From the NCBI GenBank assembly GCA_900498135.1, contig LR026961.1, forward strand, positions 1,929,325 to 1,993,324: a stretch of 64,000 bases of DNA, in the 5' to 3' direction. Position 1 is the stretch's first letter. Every line of letters begins with the position of its first letter. Of this stretch, positions 9,034 to 17,482 are shown piece by piece. The position numbers and the translations under genes were made by a program. Source of the DNA: an uncultured Desulfatiglans sp. GTDB lineage: Bacteria > Desulfobacterota > DSM-4660 > Desulfatiglandales > Desulfatiglandaceae. The notes beneath the pieces are model-generated. The model was not told the DNA's origin and ran no database searches. It saw nothing but the letters and a program-made list of their open reading frames with translations.

Positions 9034-10359
9034 TCAACTAAAAAGGGAGGGCATGCCGGCAAAGCCCTTCTTGGTGAACCTCTCCATCATCTTTTTGGTG
9101 TCGGAGAAGTTCTTGAGCAGGCGGTTCACATCCTGCACCTGAGTCCCGCTGCCGCGTGCGATCCGCCGTTTGCGGCTACCGTTGATGAGCTTGTAGTTAC
9201 GCCGCTCTTCCCGCGTCATGGAATTGATGATGGCCTCTACTCTGGCAAGCTCCTTTTCGTCGGGTTTGAGCTGCTTGAGCTTCTTGAGCTGCCCCATCCC
9301 CGGGAGCATGCCGAGAATCTGTTCGAGCGATCCAATCTTTTTCATCTGTTTGAGCTGCGATTGGAAGTCCTCGAGATCGAACTTGTTTTTCTTCAGTTTG
9401 TTCTGGAGCCTGATGGCCTCCTTCTCATCGAACTGGGACTGGGCCTTTTCGATCAAGGAGAGGACATCTCCCTTTCCGAGGATCTGCGAGGCGACGCGGT
9501 CCGGATGAAAGGCGCTGAGGGCATCCAGCTTTTCCCCTGTACCGATGAACTTGATGGGCTTCCCGGTAACGGCCTTGATCGAGAGGGCCGCCCCGCCGCG
9601 AGCGTCGCCCTCCATTTTGGAAAGGACGATTCCGCTCAGATCCAGGGTTTCGTCGAATCGTTTGGCAACCGCGACCGCATCTTGACCGGTCATCGCATCC
9701 GCAACGAGCAGGATTTCGTTCGGAGGGACCGCGGTCTTGATCCGGACAAGTTCATCCATCAAACCTTCATCCACATGCAGACGGCCGGCTGTGTCCAAGA
9801 TGATCAGATCGGAGCCCTCGCCGCTCGACTTGACGAAGGCGTCGCGGCAGATGCTCACCGGCTCTTGACCCTCTGCCGTGGGATAGACCGGGACATTGAT
9901 CTGCGCGGCGAGCTTTTTCAACTGGTCGACCGCTGCAGGGCGGTAAATGTCGGCCGGGACCAGATAGGGATGCCGTCCCTGTTTTTTCAGGTACACGGCC
10001 AGCTTCGCTGCCGTGGTGGTTTTACCGGAGCCCTGAAGTCCCACAAGCATGAGGACATGGGGTGTTCTGCCGCTCAGGTTCAGGTCCTGTTGGCCGCCGT
10101 CCATCAGGCGGACCAATTCTTCGTTGACGATCTTGACCAACTGTTGACCGGGTGTCAGGCTTTCAAGCACCTCCTGCCCCACCGCACGTGTGCGGATGTC
10201 TTCAACCAGGTTTTTGACCACCTTGTAGTGGACATCCGCCTCCAGCAGGGCCAGGCGCACTTCTTTGAGGGCGTCCTGGATGTTGCTTTCGGTCAGACGT
10301 CCGCGGCCGGTCACCTTCTTGAAGACTTGGTTCAGCTTCTCGGTCAGATTTTCGAACAT
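9034..10359 (-). CDS. ffh: Signal recognition particle protein Ffh (SRP54)
   Basis: This GTPase binds signal peptides and the SRP RNA to deliver nascent membrane proteins. The 441-residue product has the N domain, the G domain with GLQGSGKTTTAAKLA, DTAGRLHVDE and SKMEGDARGGAALS, and a methionine-rich M domain containing MKKIGSLEQILGMLPGM and GSRKRRIARGSGT. The length is normal. Confidence 0.98.
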   Translation of the reverse strand: MFENLTEKLNQVFKKVTGRGRLTESNIQDALKEVRLALLEADVHYKVVKNLVEDIRTRAVGQEVLESLTPGQQLVKIVNEELVRLMDGGQQDLNLSGRTPHVLMLVGLQGSGKTTTAAKLAVYLKKQGRHPYLVPADIYRPAAVDQLKKLAAQINVPVYPTAEGQEPVSICRDAFVKSSGEGSDLIILDTAGRLHVDEGLMDELVRIKTAVPPNEILLVADAMTGQDAVAVAKRFDETLDLSGIVLSKMEGDARGGAALSIKAVTGKPIKFIGTGEKLDALSAFHPDRVASQILGKGDVLSLIEKAQSQFDEKEAIRLQNKLKKNKFDLEDFQSQLKQMKKIGSLEQILGMLPGMGQLKKLKQLKPDEKELARVEAIINSMTREERRNYKLINGSRKRRIARGSGTQVQDVNRLLKNFSDTKKMMERFTKKGFAGMPSLFS

Positions 10360-10702
10360 CGTCCCTTCCTGCGGGTCTTTTGATAAACGCTCATTCTATC
10401 GGCAAGAATTCATTTCTGTCAACTTAAAAGGTGGCAAATGATTCGAGGCGATCGTTCTTTCCGGAAGGCCGGGCCTATTCGAACCTTAGCATTTTTGCCC
10501 TTCTCTTTCACTCATATTTTCATTTAGCGGGATCGCTGGGTCCTCCCCGAAATGAGCGGCATCCCGGAAGATCATATGGCGGGGCCGGAAGTGGAATAAA
10601 AGGATTTTGTGGTTGCCAGGTCCCGAGCGAAATTTTAATATCAAAAGATTCTCCGGATATTTCTCGTGCATATCCAGTCAGCCCGTATAGGAGCGAACAC
10701 AG
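10360..10702. other. Intergenic region between ffh and a nucleoside phosphorylase gene
   Basis: This divergent spacer of 343 bases holds no credible gene. Short frames in it have no family resemblance. The end nearest 10703 is AT-rich and contains AGGAG ten bases before the TTG start of the next gene. No promoter could be assigned confidently. Confidence 0.5.
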
Positions 10703-11527
10703 TTGGAGCAAAGTCTTCAGGAAGGCATCATACGCCCTCATCGTGGACGGGGGGAGCCCTCGATCCCGGCGGATGTGCTGATGGTGATGCCGCCGTACGA
10801 ACTCCGGCACCTGGCGCGCCGGGTTTCAGCCGAGCCGGTGGCCTTTGCCGACAGCGACCTCTATCGCCTCTACCTGCCAAAGGAAGGGTCACGCGGCGCC
10901 TGTGCCTTGTCAGGACCGTTTCTCGGCGCACCGCATGCCGTCATGGGGCTGGAGAAGCTGATTGCATTGGGTGCTCGAAGGATCTGGGCCTTCGGCTGGT
11001 GCGGGTCGTTGAGTGAGGCTGCACGGATCGGAGATCTGCTGATACCGACGCGGGCCTATCCCGAGGAAGGGACGAGCCGTCATTATCCCCTGGATGGGTT
11101 GGACCTGGTCCCGGACGCCGGCTTGACGGCGGGCCTCGAGAAGGGGTTGGAGAGCGCGGGTTTGACCTATCGGAGAGGCGCAGTGTGGACGACGGATGCG
11201 CCATACCGGGAAACGGCGGTAAAGGTCAAGCATTGGCAAGAGCAGGGCGCGCTCGCGGTGGAGATGGAGGCCTCGGCCCTCATGGCCGTTTCGCTCTTTC
11301 GTGGCGTCCGGTTGTGCGCACTGTTCGTGGTGTCGGATGAACTGTTCGAGTACAGGTGGAGGCCCGGCTTCAGGGATCCCACGCTGAAAAAGCGCTCCCG
11401 TGCCGCCGCCGAAGCTCTCCTCGATTTTGTGATCAGTGAGGTGAAAGACCTGGGGCGGAGACCTCGAGTGTCTGAGCCCGGTGGCGGCCTGGAGCATTTA
11501 TCAGGCGAGGCGGTGGATCGTGAATGA
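10703..11527 (+). CDS. Nucleoside phosphorylase (PNP/UDP phosphorylase family)
   Basis: The 274-residue product has ALSGPFLGAPHAVMGLEKLIALGARRIWAFGWCGSL and AVEMEASALMAVSLFRGV, the phosphate- and nucleoside-binding regions of the purine/uridine phosphorylase superfamily. It would cleave a nucleoside to base and pentose-1-phosphate. The substrate cannot be read from sequence; uridine-phosphorylase-like is likely. A TTG start is used, with AGGAG ten bases upstream. It overlaps the next gene by eight bases. Confidence 0.8.
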   Translation: MEQSLQEGIIRPHRGRGEPSIPADVLMVMPPYELRHLARRVSAEPVAFADSDLYRLYLPKEGSRGACALSGPFLGAPHAVMGLEKLIALGARRIWAFGWCGSLSEAARIGDLLIPTRAYPEEGTSRHYPLDGLDLVPDAGLTAGLEKGLESAGLTYRRGAVWTTDAPYRETAVKVKHWQEQGALAVEMEASALMAVSLFRGVRLCALFVVSDELFEYRWRPGFRDPTLKKRSRAAAEALLDFVISEVKDLGRRPRVSEPGGGLEHLSGEAVDRE

Positions 11528-12314
11528 AGAAATTGGAATGGGATTAGCCCAAGGCGTTTTCGATGCAGCTGTCGTGTGGGAGGAATCTGATGTGCTCGCA
11601 TTTCACCGGCGGCTTGCAGCCGAGTTGAAATCGGGGCTTGGTGTCTACTGTGTGCAACCTGCGATTGAGGGGGTTCCATTCGAGGCGGTCTACCGCGATG
11701 GCGTTTTGACCGAGGCCTCGGCCTTGTCCAGCCATGTGGACCGCAGGAACGTGCTGGGGTCTTTGAAGACCATCCTGACTGTGCCGTTGAAGGTCGAAAG
11801 AGAAAGCCTTTACGGTAAAGCACCCAAGAAGATGGTGGTGGGGGGAGTGGTCTATCTTGAACGAAAGGCCTTGAAGGTGCTCAATGCAGATAGGGAGCGG
11901 CAGGGAGATCCTCTTTATCCGGATGCGGGCAGCGCCGGTGCAGACCTGTTTCTGGCCGGAGAGGCAAGGCACAGCGCCCGGGTTCCTTTCAACGTTTTTT
12001 TCAGTTTGATCCGGGTGCCTGATGACGGCGCCTCCCTGCCGTCATCTTTGTACGATCGTTTGCTGCAACTGCAGGGTTGGGGGTTCCGCGTCAATCGGCC
12101 ATGCATGCGGCTGTGCCGATCGATCGAAGAGGTCCTGGGCGCGTGCGCCGAGATTCGTGAAAAGCGTTCTGAACTGCCTTATGTTGTCATGGGAGTCCTC
12201 ATTCAACCGGACCTCGTTGTTGCGGATGGATGGAAAGAGGAAGGATCCGGGGATGCGGGGCGGGTGTTGATCTATGCAATCGGCCCCGAGCCGGGGAATG
12301 CCCGTCCGGGCTGA
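11520..12314 (+). CDS. Degenerate NAD-dependent DNA ligase adenylation-domain-like protein
   Basis: The 264-residue product aligns by eye with the nucleotidyltransferase domain of LigA. YCVQPAIEGVPFEAVYRDGV matches the ligase KxDG region, VVGGVVYLERKALKVLN matches the conserved glutamate region, and SIEEVLGACAEIREKRSELP followed by YVVMGVLIQPD matches the DGVVIK region. The nucleotide-attached lysine is Ala, the motif glutamate is Val, and the DGVVIK Asp and Lys are Met and Gln. Ligase activity is therefore not expected. OB, zinc, HhH and BRCT domains are absent. A GTG start overlaps the phosphorylase stop, implying coupling. Confidence 0.7.
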   Translation: MNEEIGMGLAQGVFDAAVVWEESDVLAFHRRLAAELKSGLGVYCVQPAIEGVPFEAVYRDGVLTEASALSSHVDRRNVLGSLKTILTVPLKVERESLYGKAPKKMVVGGVVYLERKALKVLNADRERQGDPLYPDAGSAGADLFLAGEARHSARVPFNVFFSLIRVPDDGASLPSSLYDRLLQLQGWGFRVNRPCMRLCRSIEEVLGACAEIREKRSELPYVVMGVLIQPDLVVADGWKEEGSGDAGRVLIYAIGPEPGNARPG

Positions 12315-12373
12315 CGGGTTTGTGCGCGTTGAGCGGGGACGGGCTGAGAGAAAGGGCTGGAGGACGGGTGGAG

Positions 12374-12655
12374 ATGCAGAACCTGCGCATACATCTCATT
12401 GTAGAAGGCCGGGTTCAGGGTGTGTGGTTCAGGGATTCGACCCGTAGGCAGGCTGTAGAACTCGGAGTGAACGGTTGGGTCCGAAATCTGCCTGACGGCC
12501 GTGTCGAGGTCTTGGCGGAGGGTGCGGCCGACAAGGTCGAGAGGCTGGCGGCCTGGTGCCGTCAGGGTCCTCCGGCGGCCCGGGTTTCGAAGGTTGTCAG
12601 GGACGATGAACCGTGGCGGGGGGACTTGGGCCCTTTTGCCGTCCGCTACGGATGA
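12374..12655 (+). CDS. acyP: Acylphosphatase
   Basis: The 93-residue product starts MQNLRIHLIVEGRVQGVWFRD and has the active-site arginine in VQGVWFR and asparagine in NGWVRNLPDGRVEV. It hydrolyses acyl phosphates such as carbamoyl phosphate. The open frame extends upstream out of the preceding gene, but this ATG gives the standard N-terminus. Confidence 0.95.
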   Translation: MQNLRIHLIVEGRVQGVWFRDSTRRQAVELGVNGWVRNLPDGRVEVLAEGAADKVERLAAWCRQGPPAARVSKVVRDDEPWRGDLGPFAVRYG

Positions 12656-12740
12656 AGCCCTTCAGGGTGTGGAGACGACAAGGCCCGACGGGGCGACTGC
12701 CTGAAAGAAGAGGCGGCAAGGAGAGAGGAAGGAATCCCCT

Positions 12741-13655
12741 ATGGTGATGATGCATCGGAGAGCGTGCCTGTCTTTGATCCTGATGATTGGACTGGTCCTT
12801 TCAGTGGGGTGCGGCGTCAGCCGCAAGCTGGCGGGGAAGGTGATGCCTGGAGGGTCGGAGCTCAAGAAACGGGTCATGGTGACAACGCCGCTTGACCTGG
12901 CATCTCTGGGCCCGCAGCGCATAGCGGCTGTCAAGCAGGATTTTACGGTGAGACTGGGCAAATCGAACGATGTGCTGGTTTTTTCCTATGAGAATCCGCT
13001 GGAGGCTGCCTTGGCCAATAAACCCCCTTTCGGTCCCGGAGCACCTCGAGAGATTATCGACGCGGCTGAGAGGGAACGGATGCATGCGGTCGTGACGTGG
13101 AGCCTCGCGCCGATAGACGTCGATGTGAGGAGGGAAGGCATCTGGCCGTTCCGGGAAACAAGCCGGTTCTATGCGACGACGGTCATCGTGAATGTGGTCG
13201 ACGTTTCCCAAGGGGCTATTATCGCTACTCATACGGAAAGCCGGGAGTTTTCCATTCCGGAAGACGAGGCCGAACCCGCGGGTTTAGACGACCCGATCGC
13301 TTCAGAGTTGGTGAACGAGATCTGGGATGCGAATCTGCCCGATCTCCTCGAGGCGCAGGTTGACAACACGATCGAGTCGTTGAAGGAGGCTCCTTGGCGT
13401 GCCATCCTCGTGTCTACCGAGGGGGAGGGCCTCGTTATCCCCGCCGGGCACGATACGGGTATCAAGGTCGGGGATAGATTCGATGTGTTCACCAAAGGCG
13501 AGTCGGTGACTGCCGCCGGTGGGAAGAGCTATGATCTGGTGGGGAGGCGGATCGGAAAGATCGAAGTGACGGGGGTCACAGACCGTCAGGCCACCTTCAG
13601 AGCGCTGTCGCAGATGAATCTGGAGGCGGGGATGATCGTTCAGCATCGCTCCTGA
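12741..13655 (+). CDS. Outer-membrane lipoprotein of unknown function, possibly FlgT-like at the C-terminus
   Basis: The 304-residue product has a lipoprotein signal (hydrophobic stretch followed by LSVGC) around residue 24. The middle resembles beta-rich domains that sense or recruit partners. The C-terminal part, VIPAGHDTGIKVGDRFDVF followed by IGKIEVTGVTDRQATFR, looks like the C-terminal fold of FlgT or CsgG-neighbour lipoproteins. No flagellar gene is present here. The alternative starts at 12747 and 12750 change only the signal peptide. Confidence 0.65.
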   Translation: MVMMHRRACLSLILMIGLVLSVGCGVSRKLAGKVMPGGSELKKRVMVTTPLDLASLGPQRIAAVKQDFTVRLGKSNDVLVFSYENPLEAALANKPPFGPGAPREIIDAAERERMHAVVTWSLAPIDVDVRREGIWPFRETSRFYATTVIVNVVDVSQGAIIATHTESREFSIPEDEAEPAGLDDPIASELVNEIWDANLPDLLEAQVDNTIESLKEAPWRAILVSTEGEGLVIPAGHDTGIKVGDRFDVFTKGESVTAAGGKSYDLVGRRIGKIEVTGVTDRQATFRALSQMNLEAGMIVQHRS

Positions 13656-13714
13656 TCAAAAGCGCCCGCGTTGGGGGTTCAATTCGAAAGGGAATGGTTC
13701 CCTGCAGCACGAGG

Positions 13715-13760
13715 GAACGAGCCGGTTGCAGAGACCGGCAAAAGCCCCTTTTCCCCTAGA
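13715..13760 (+). terminator. Possible intrinsic terminator between the lipoprotein gene and recN
   Basis: Arms GCCGGT and ACCGGC flank a seven-base loop and are followed by AAAAGCCCCTTTT. The hairpin lies between two convergent genes. A second hairpin (GTTCCCT/AGGGAAC) sits just before it. The tail is weak, so this is tentative. Confidence 0.35.
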
Positions 13761-13762
13761 AT

Positions 13763-15457
13763 TTATCGGAGCATCTCTCTGGCGTGTGCCAGGGCGTGGG
13801 GCGTGACCTCCCGGCCGGCCAGGAGCCTCGCGATCTCCTTTACCCGGCTTTCCGGATCGAGCGGCAGGATGCTGGTCTGCGTCCGGGTCCCGATCAGATC
13901 CTTGCGGACCAGAAAATGAGACGCTCCCTGGCTCGCGATCTGCGGCAGATGAGTGATGCATAGGATCTGGTGATACCGGGAGAGGGCCTTGATCTTTTCA
14001 CCCACGATCTGGGCGGTTGCCCCGCTGATGCCGGCATCCACTTCGTCGAAAATGACTGTTTCGACAGAGGCACTTTGTGCGAGCAGGGTCTTGAGGGCCA
14101 GCATGATGCGCGAGAGTTCTCCGCCCGAGGCGATTTTGGCGAGGGGCCTGAACCCTTCCCCGGCATTGGGGGCGAGGAGAAATTCAACCTGATCCGGTCC
14201 GTCCAGTGGGAGATGGCGGTTCAGTGCGGTGCCCTTTCCGGGGGTTCCCTCGTCTGGGATTTTGGCCTGAAAGGCCACCTTGAACCGAGTGCCTTCCATG
14301 TGGAGCATCCGGAGCTCCTGTTCCATCCGAGACTCCATCTCCCGCGCGCTTTCCCGCCGCAGTTCGGACAGCCTGGCCGCCTCTACAGATAGCTCATCCA
14401 TGGATGTGTCGGCCTTCCCCGAGAGGAATGCGGCTTCCTTTCGCTTTCTCTCCAGATCTTCGGAAACCTCCGCCAGCGAGTCCCTGAGAAGCAGGATATC
14501 CCTGATTGAACAACCGTATTTGCGTTTGAGCTGATGGATCTGCTCCAGTCGGTCTGTTACCTGCGAAAGCCTTTCGGGCTCGAGGGGGATGGTGTTCTGA
14601 AAATCCCTCAGGGCGAAGGCGGCGTCTTCCAGCTTCGCGTCGACCTCCAGCAGGGTGTCGAGGAGCGGGGCCAATGTGGGGTCCAGATCGGCCCCACGTT
14701 CCAGTTGTTTGCGGCAATGGGCCAACTGGGCGAGAATGGACTCCGAATGTTCGTAGAGACGATGGTAGGCCTCAGCCGAAATCTTCAGGAGGTCTCCGGC
14801 ATTCTGTAAGCGTCTCCGCTCTCGCACCAGTTCCTCTTCCTCATCCTCCGCGAGCGAGGCCGCTTCGATCTCTTCGAGTTGATAACGGTTCAGTTCGTCC
14901 CGCTTCTCCAGCTCAAGGACCGCTGAGCGGGCCTCTTCCGCCTGCCTTCGCAGTCTGCGGCAGGACTGCAGGTTCGCATTATAGCGTTCCCTCTCGGGTG
15001 TGAGCCCGGCAAAATCGTCGAGCAGATAGAGATGGTTGTCGGGCCTGAGCAGTTGCTGGTGTTCGTGTTGGCCTGAAATGCTCACCAGCACGGGGCCGAG
15101 CTTTGCCAGCATACCGAGAGTGGCCATAACGCCGTTGACGAAGATCTTGTTGCGCCCCTCCCTGAAGATGGATCGGCGGATGAGGAGTTCACCGTCGAAA
15201 GGAAAGCCCATGTCTTCCAGCAATGCTTGGACGGCGGCGCTTTCCGGCAGGCTGAAGAGGGCCTCCACGGTCGCCTCATCGGCTCCCGTGCGGATCAAGT
15301 CCGTGGAGGCGCGCGCCCCGAGGATGAGGTTGATGGCGTTGATGATGATCGACTTGCCGGCGCCTGTTTCCCCGGAGAAGATGCTCAGGCCTTGTCCGGG
15401 GGTGATCTCCACATGTTCGATGAGGGCGAAATTGGAAATGCCGAGATGAACCAGCAT
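13763..15457 (-). CDS. recN: DNA repair protein RecN
   Basis: RecN is an SMC-like ATPase acting in double-strand-break repair. The 564-residue product starts MLVHLGISNFALIEHVEI with Walker A GETGAGKS, a long coiled-coil centre with many Glu/Arg/Leu, the ABC signature ASGGELSRIMLALK and Walker B TVIFDEVDAGISG. An upstream ATG at 15499 adds 14 residues unlike the family, so it is not used. Confidence 0.97.
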   Translation of the reverse strand: MLVHLGISNFALIEHVEITPGQGLSIFSGETGAGKSIIINAINLILGARASTDLIRTGADEATVEALFSLPESAAVQALLEDMGFPFDGELLIRRSIFREGRNKIFVNGVMATLGMLAKLGPVLVSISGQHEHQQLLRPDNHLYLLDDFAGLTPERERYNANLQSCRRLRRQAEEARSAVLELEKRDELNRYQLEEIEAASLAEDEEEELVRERRRLQNAGDLLKISAEAYHRLYEHSESILAQLAHCRKQLERGADLDPTLAPLLDTLLEVDAKLEDAAFALRDFQNTIPLEPERLSQVTDRLEQIHQLKRKYGCSIRDILLLRDSLAEVSEDLERKRKEAAFLSGKADTSMDELSVEAARLSELRRESAREMESRMEQELRMLHMEGTRFKVAFQAKIPDEGTPGKGTALNRHLPLDGPDQVEFLLAPNAGEGFRPLAKIASGGELSRIMLALKTLLAQSASVETVIFDEVDAGISGATAQIVGEKIKALSRYHQILCITHLPQIASQGASHFLVRKDLIGTRTQTSILPLDPESRVKEIARLLAGREVTPHALAHAREMLR

Positions 15458-15619
15458 GGGTTGTTGACTCCGGTTGATGGATGGAGCATGATTCTGCAAA
15501 GCCCCCAGGGTCCCAGAAAGGACCTATAGCAGCTTCAGTCGTGAATTTGAAGAGCTATTTTGCCCCGGGGCTGGAGGTCGAATCGAGATCGAAAATCCGG
15601 TAGAGACAGAAAGACGCTC

Positions 15620-16105
15620 ATGATGGAAAAGGGAGACGAACGGGCCTATCCCTCCCGCCCGATCGTAGGGGTGGCAGCCGTGGTCTTCGACCGCGACGAG
15701 GTCATTCTGGTCCGGCGTGGCAAACCGCCAGGAAAAGGCGAGTGGAGCTTGCCGGGCGGGGCGGTGGAGTTGGGCGAAACCCTTGTTGGAGCTCTGAAGC
15801 GGGAGATATTGGAGGAGCTGTCCATCACGGTCGAGATCGGCGGACTGGTCGGTGTGTTCGACAAGGTCTTCCCCGATGAAGCCGGCAGGATCATCTATCA
15901 CTATGTGTTGGTGGATTTCTGGGCTGAACTGCGGGGCGGGGTGCCTGTGGCCGGCTCCGACATCGATGCCCTTTGCCGCATCCGGGCGCACGATTGCGGG
16001 GATTCGATGGGGCTCGACGGCCCCCTCGGAAAGGCGGTCGCCCGTGCCGTGAGGCTTCGGGAACACGGCCGTAGCGTCCCTCTTCCGCCGGGTCCGCTAT
16101 TCTAG
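15620..16105 (+). CDS. NUDIX hydrolase
   Basis: The 161-residue product carries a full NUDIX box, GGAVELGETLVGALKREILEEL, in the catalytic GX5EX7REUXEEXGU arrangement. VGVAAVVFDRDEVILVRRG is the usual entry strand, resembling ADP-ribose or nucleoside-diphosphate hydrolases. The substrate is not determinable. The start ATG at 15620 avoids a basic extension from an upstream frame. Confidence 0.85.
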   Translation: MMEKGDERAYPSRPIVGVAAVVFDRDEVILVRRGKPPGKGEWSLPGGAVELGETLVGALKREILEELSITVEIGGLVGVFDKVFPDEAGRIIYHYVLVDFWAELRGGVPVAGSDIDALCRIRAHDCGDSMGLDGPLGKAVARAVRLREHGRSVPLPPGPLF

Positions 16106-16251
16106 GCGAATGCCCTGAGATGCCAGTCTTTCGCCTGGAAGATACGTCCTATAGAATATTCAGGACTCGATCTGAACACGCCCCGCTGCAGAAAATCACC
16201 CAGACGGCTGCGGCGCGGATCATCAACTGCCTCCTCCAGTTCGACGATCAC
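16102..16251 (-). CDS. Short hypothetical protein overlapping the end of lepB
   Basis: A frame of 49 codons begins with GTG overlapping the lepB stop and ends TAG at 16102; an alternative TTG is at 16260. The product includes VIVELEEAVDDPRRSRLGDF and FRSSPEYSIGRIFQAKDWHL and reads like a real protein. No clear ribosome-binding site is seen, so expression would rely on coupling to lepB. Family not recognised. Confidence 0.4.
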   Translation of the reverse strand: MIVELEEAVDDPRRSRLGDFLQRGVFRSSPEYSIGRIFQAKDWHLRAFA

Positions 16252-16865
16252 TCGATCCAATGGAGAAACCGCTTCCAGTTCGGCCAGGACCAGTAAATGA
16301 TAAACGCCTCGCCCCTCAGGGAGTCGATGGGCACAAAACCCCAGAACCGGCTGTCGTAACTGTGGTCACGGTTGTCCCCCATGACGAAGAGGTGGTTGTC
16401 CGGGACCTTGAAAGGGCCGGCGTGATCCCTTTCCAAGTCCGGCACCCCGTCGTCGCCTTCCCGGCCGTAATAGCCGTGGGGATCCTCGAACAATCCACCG
16501 TTGATGTAAATCTCCTGTCCCTTGATTTCAATCGTATCCCCGGGCAGACCGATGACCCTCTTGATGAAATCCTTACTCTTGTCGAGTGGATAGATGAAAA
16601 CGATCACATCGTTTCTCTCCGGGGTGCTCACGGGGATGAGGGTCTTGTTGATGAAAGGGATCTTGATTCCATAGATGAACTTGTTGACCAGAATATGGTC
16701 GCCGACAAGGAGAGTCGGCTCCATGGATCCTGAGGGGATTTTGAAGGCCTGTACGATGAAGGTTCGAATGAAGAGCGCCAGCAGGATGGCAATGACGGCG
16801 GCCTCGGCATATTCGCGGATGAGGCCTTTTTTTTTCCGCGTGCTTTTTCTTTGATCGGTATCCAA
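16248..16865 (-). CDS. lepB: Signal peptidase I
   Basis: The 205-residue membrane protein cleaves signal peptides at the periplasmic face. An N-terminal membrane segment follows a lysine-rich start (STRKKKGLIREY). The catalytic serine is in FKIPSGSMEPTLL and the lysine in FIKRVIGLPGDTIEI. The later boxes GDNRDHSYDSRFWGFVP complete the family signature. Confidence 0.97.
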   Translation of the reverse strand: MDTDQRKSTRKKKGLIREYAEAAVIAILLALFIRTFIVQAFKIPSGSMEPTLLVGDHILVNKFIYGIKIPFINKTLIPVSTPERNDVIVFIYPLDKSKDFIKRVIGLPGDTIEIKGQEIYINGGLFEDPHGYYGREGDDGVPDLERDHAGPFKVPDNHLFVMGDNRDHSYDSRFWGFVPIDSLRGEAFIIYWSWPNWKRFLHWIE

Positions 16866-17482
16866 ATGATGCCTCCGGTAGGGTGATTGAAAAATCTAAT
16901 CCCTCGGGGCCTTGAAAGTAAAGGGATTTTTGCTGTTGAGCAGCTGGATAGAGACTCCTTCAGCTCCTTGAAGGCGGGCCGGGGGTATGCGCTCTTGCCG
17001 GCGCGGGTGATAGGTCCTCGGAATAATTTTTTGCTTGACAAAGAGGGAATTTTGGAAGATTTTCCCCCGTGATCTGCCCCTCCGAGGGGCCGAACGGCCG
17101 GAGAGCGGTTGCGCAAAGCCGGCCATCTCAAATCTTCTTTGTCTGCCAGCGCGGCTGCTGGCGTCTTACCCGGGGCGATGCTCCCGGCTGATTTTTCAAG
17201 AAACAGCTTTCCTCGTTTGCCTCTGTTTATCCCCCCGAAACTGGCACGCAACGCATCGTGAACCTCCATTCACCGCCTGTCCGTAAGTTCTGGTAAAAGC
17301 GGCGGGTTGCCCCCTCAGGACCTGGAAATTCATGGTTTCTCCGATGAAACCCGGGTGTTTTCGACACTAATGGACCTGTAGATCCGTGAAGATACAGGGA
17401 ACCGGATTGGGGGTCTTCTTCCCCCGGGTTCCCGCTTCCAGATGCATGCGAGGCACCCGGCGGCCGTCTCCGAGGGAGTGCG
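16866..17482. other. Long intergenic region between lepB and pilM
   Basis: These 617 bases separate divergent genes and contain no credible coding frame. A TTGACA occurs on the plus strand at about 17034 without a convincing -10 partner. Several GC-rich inverted segments occur (for example around 17075-17100). The pilus operon promoter probably lies in the right part, but I cannot place it. Confidence 0.4.

Noticed and set aside
17239-17256. Sigma-54 promoter before pilM (TGGCACGCAACGCA)
   Set aside because: The spacing between the GG and GC elements is two bases too short for a -24/-12 promoter.
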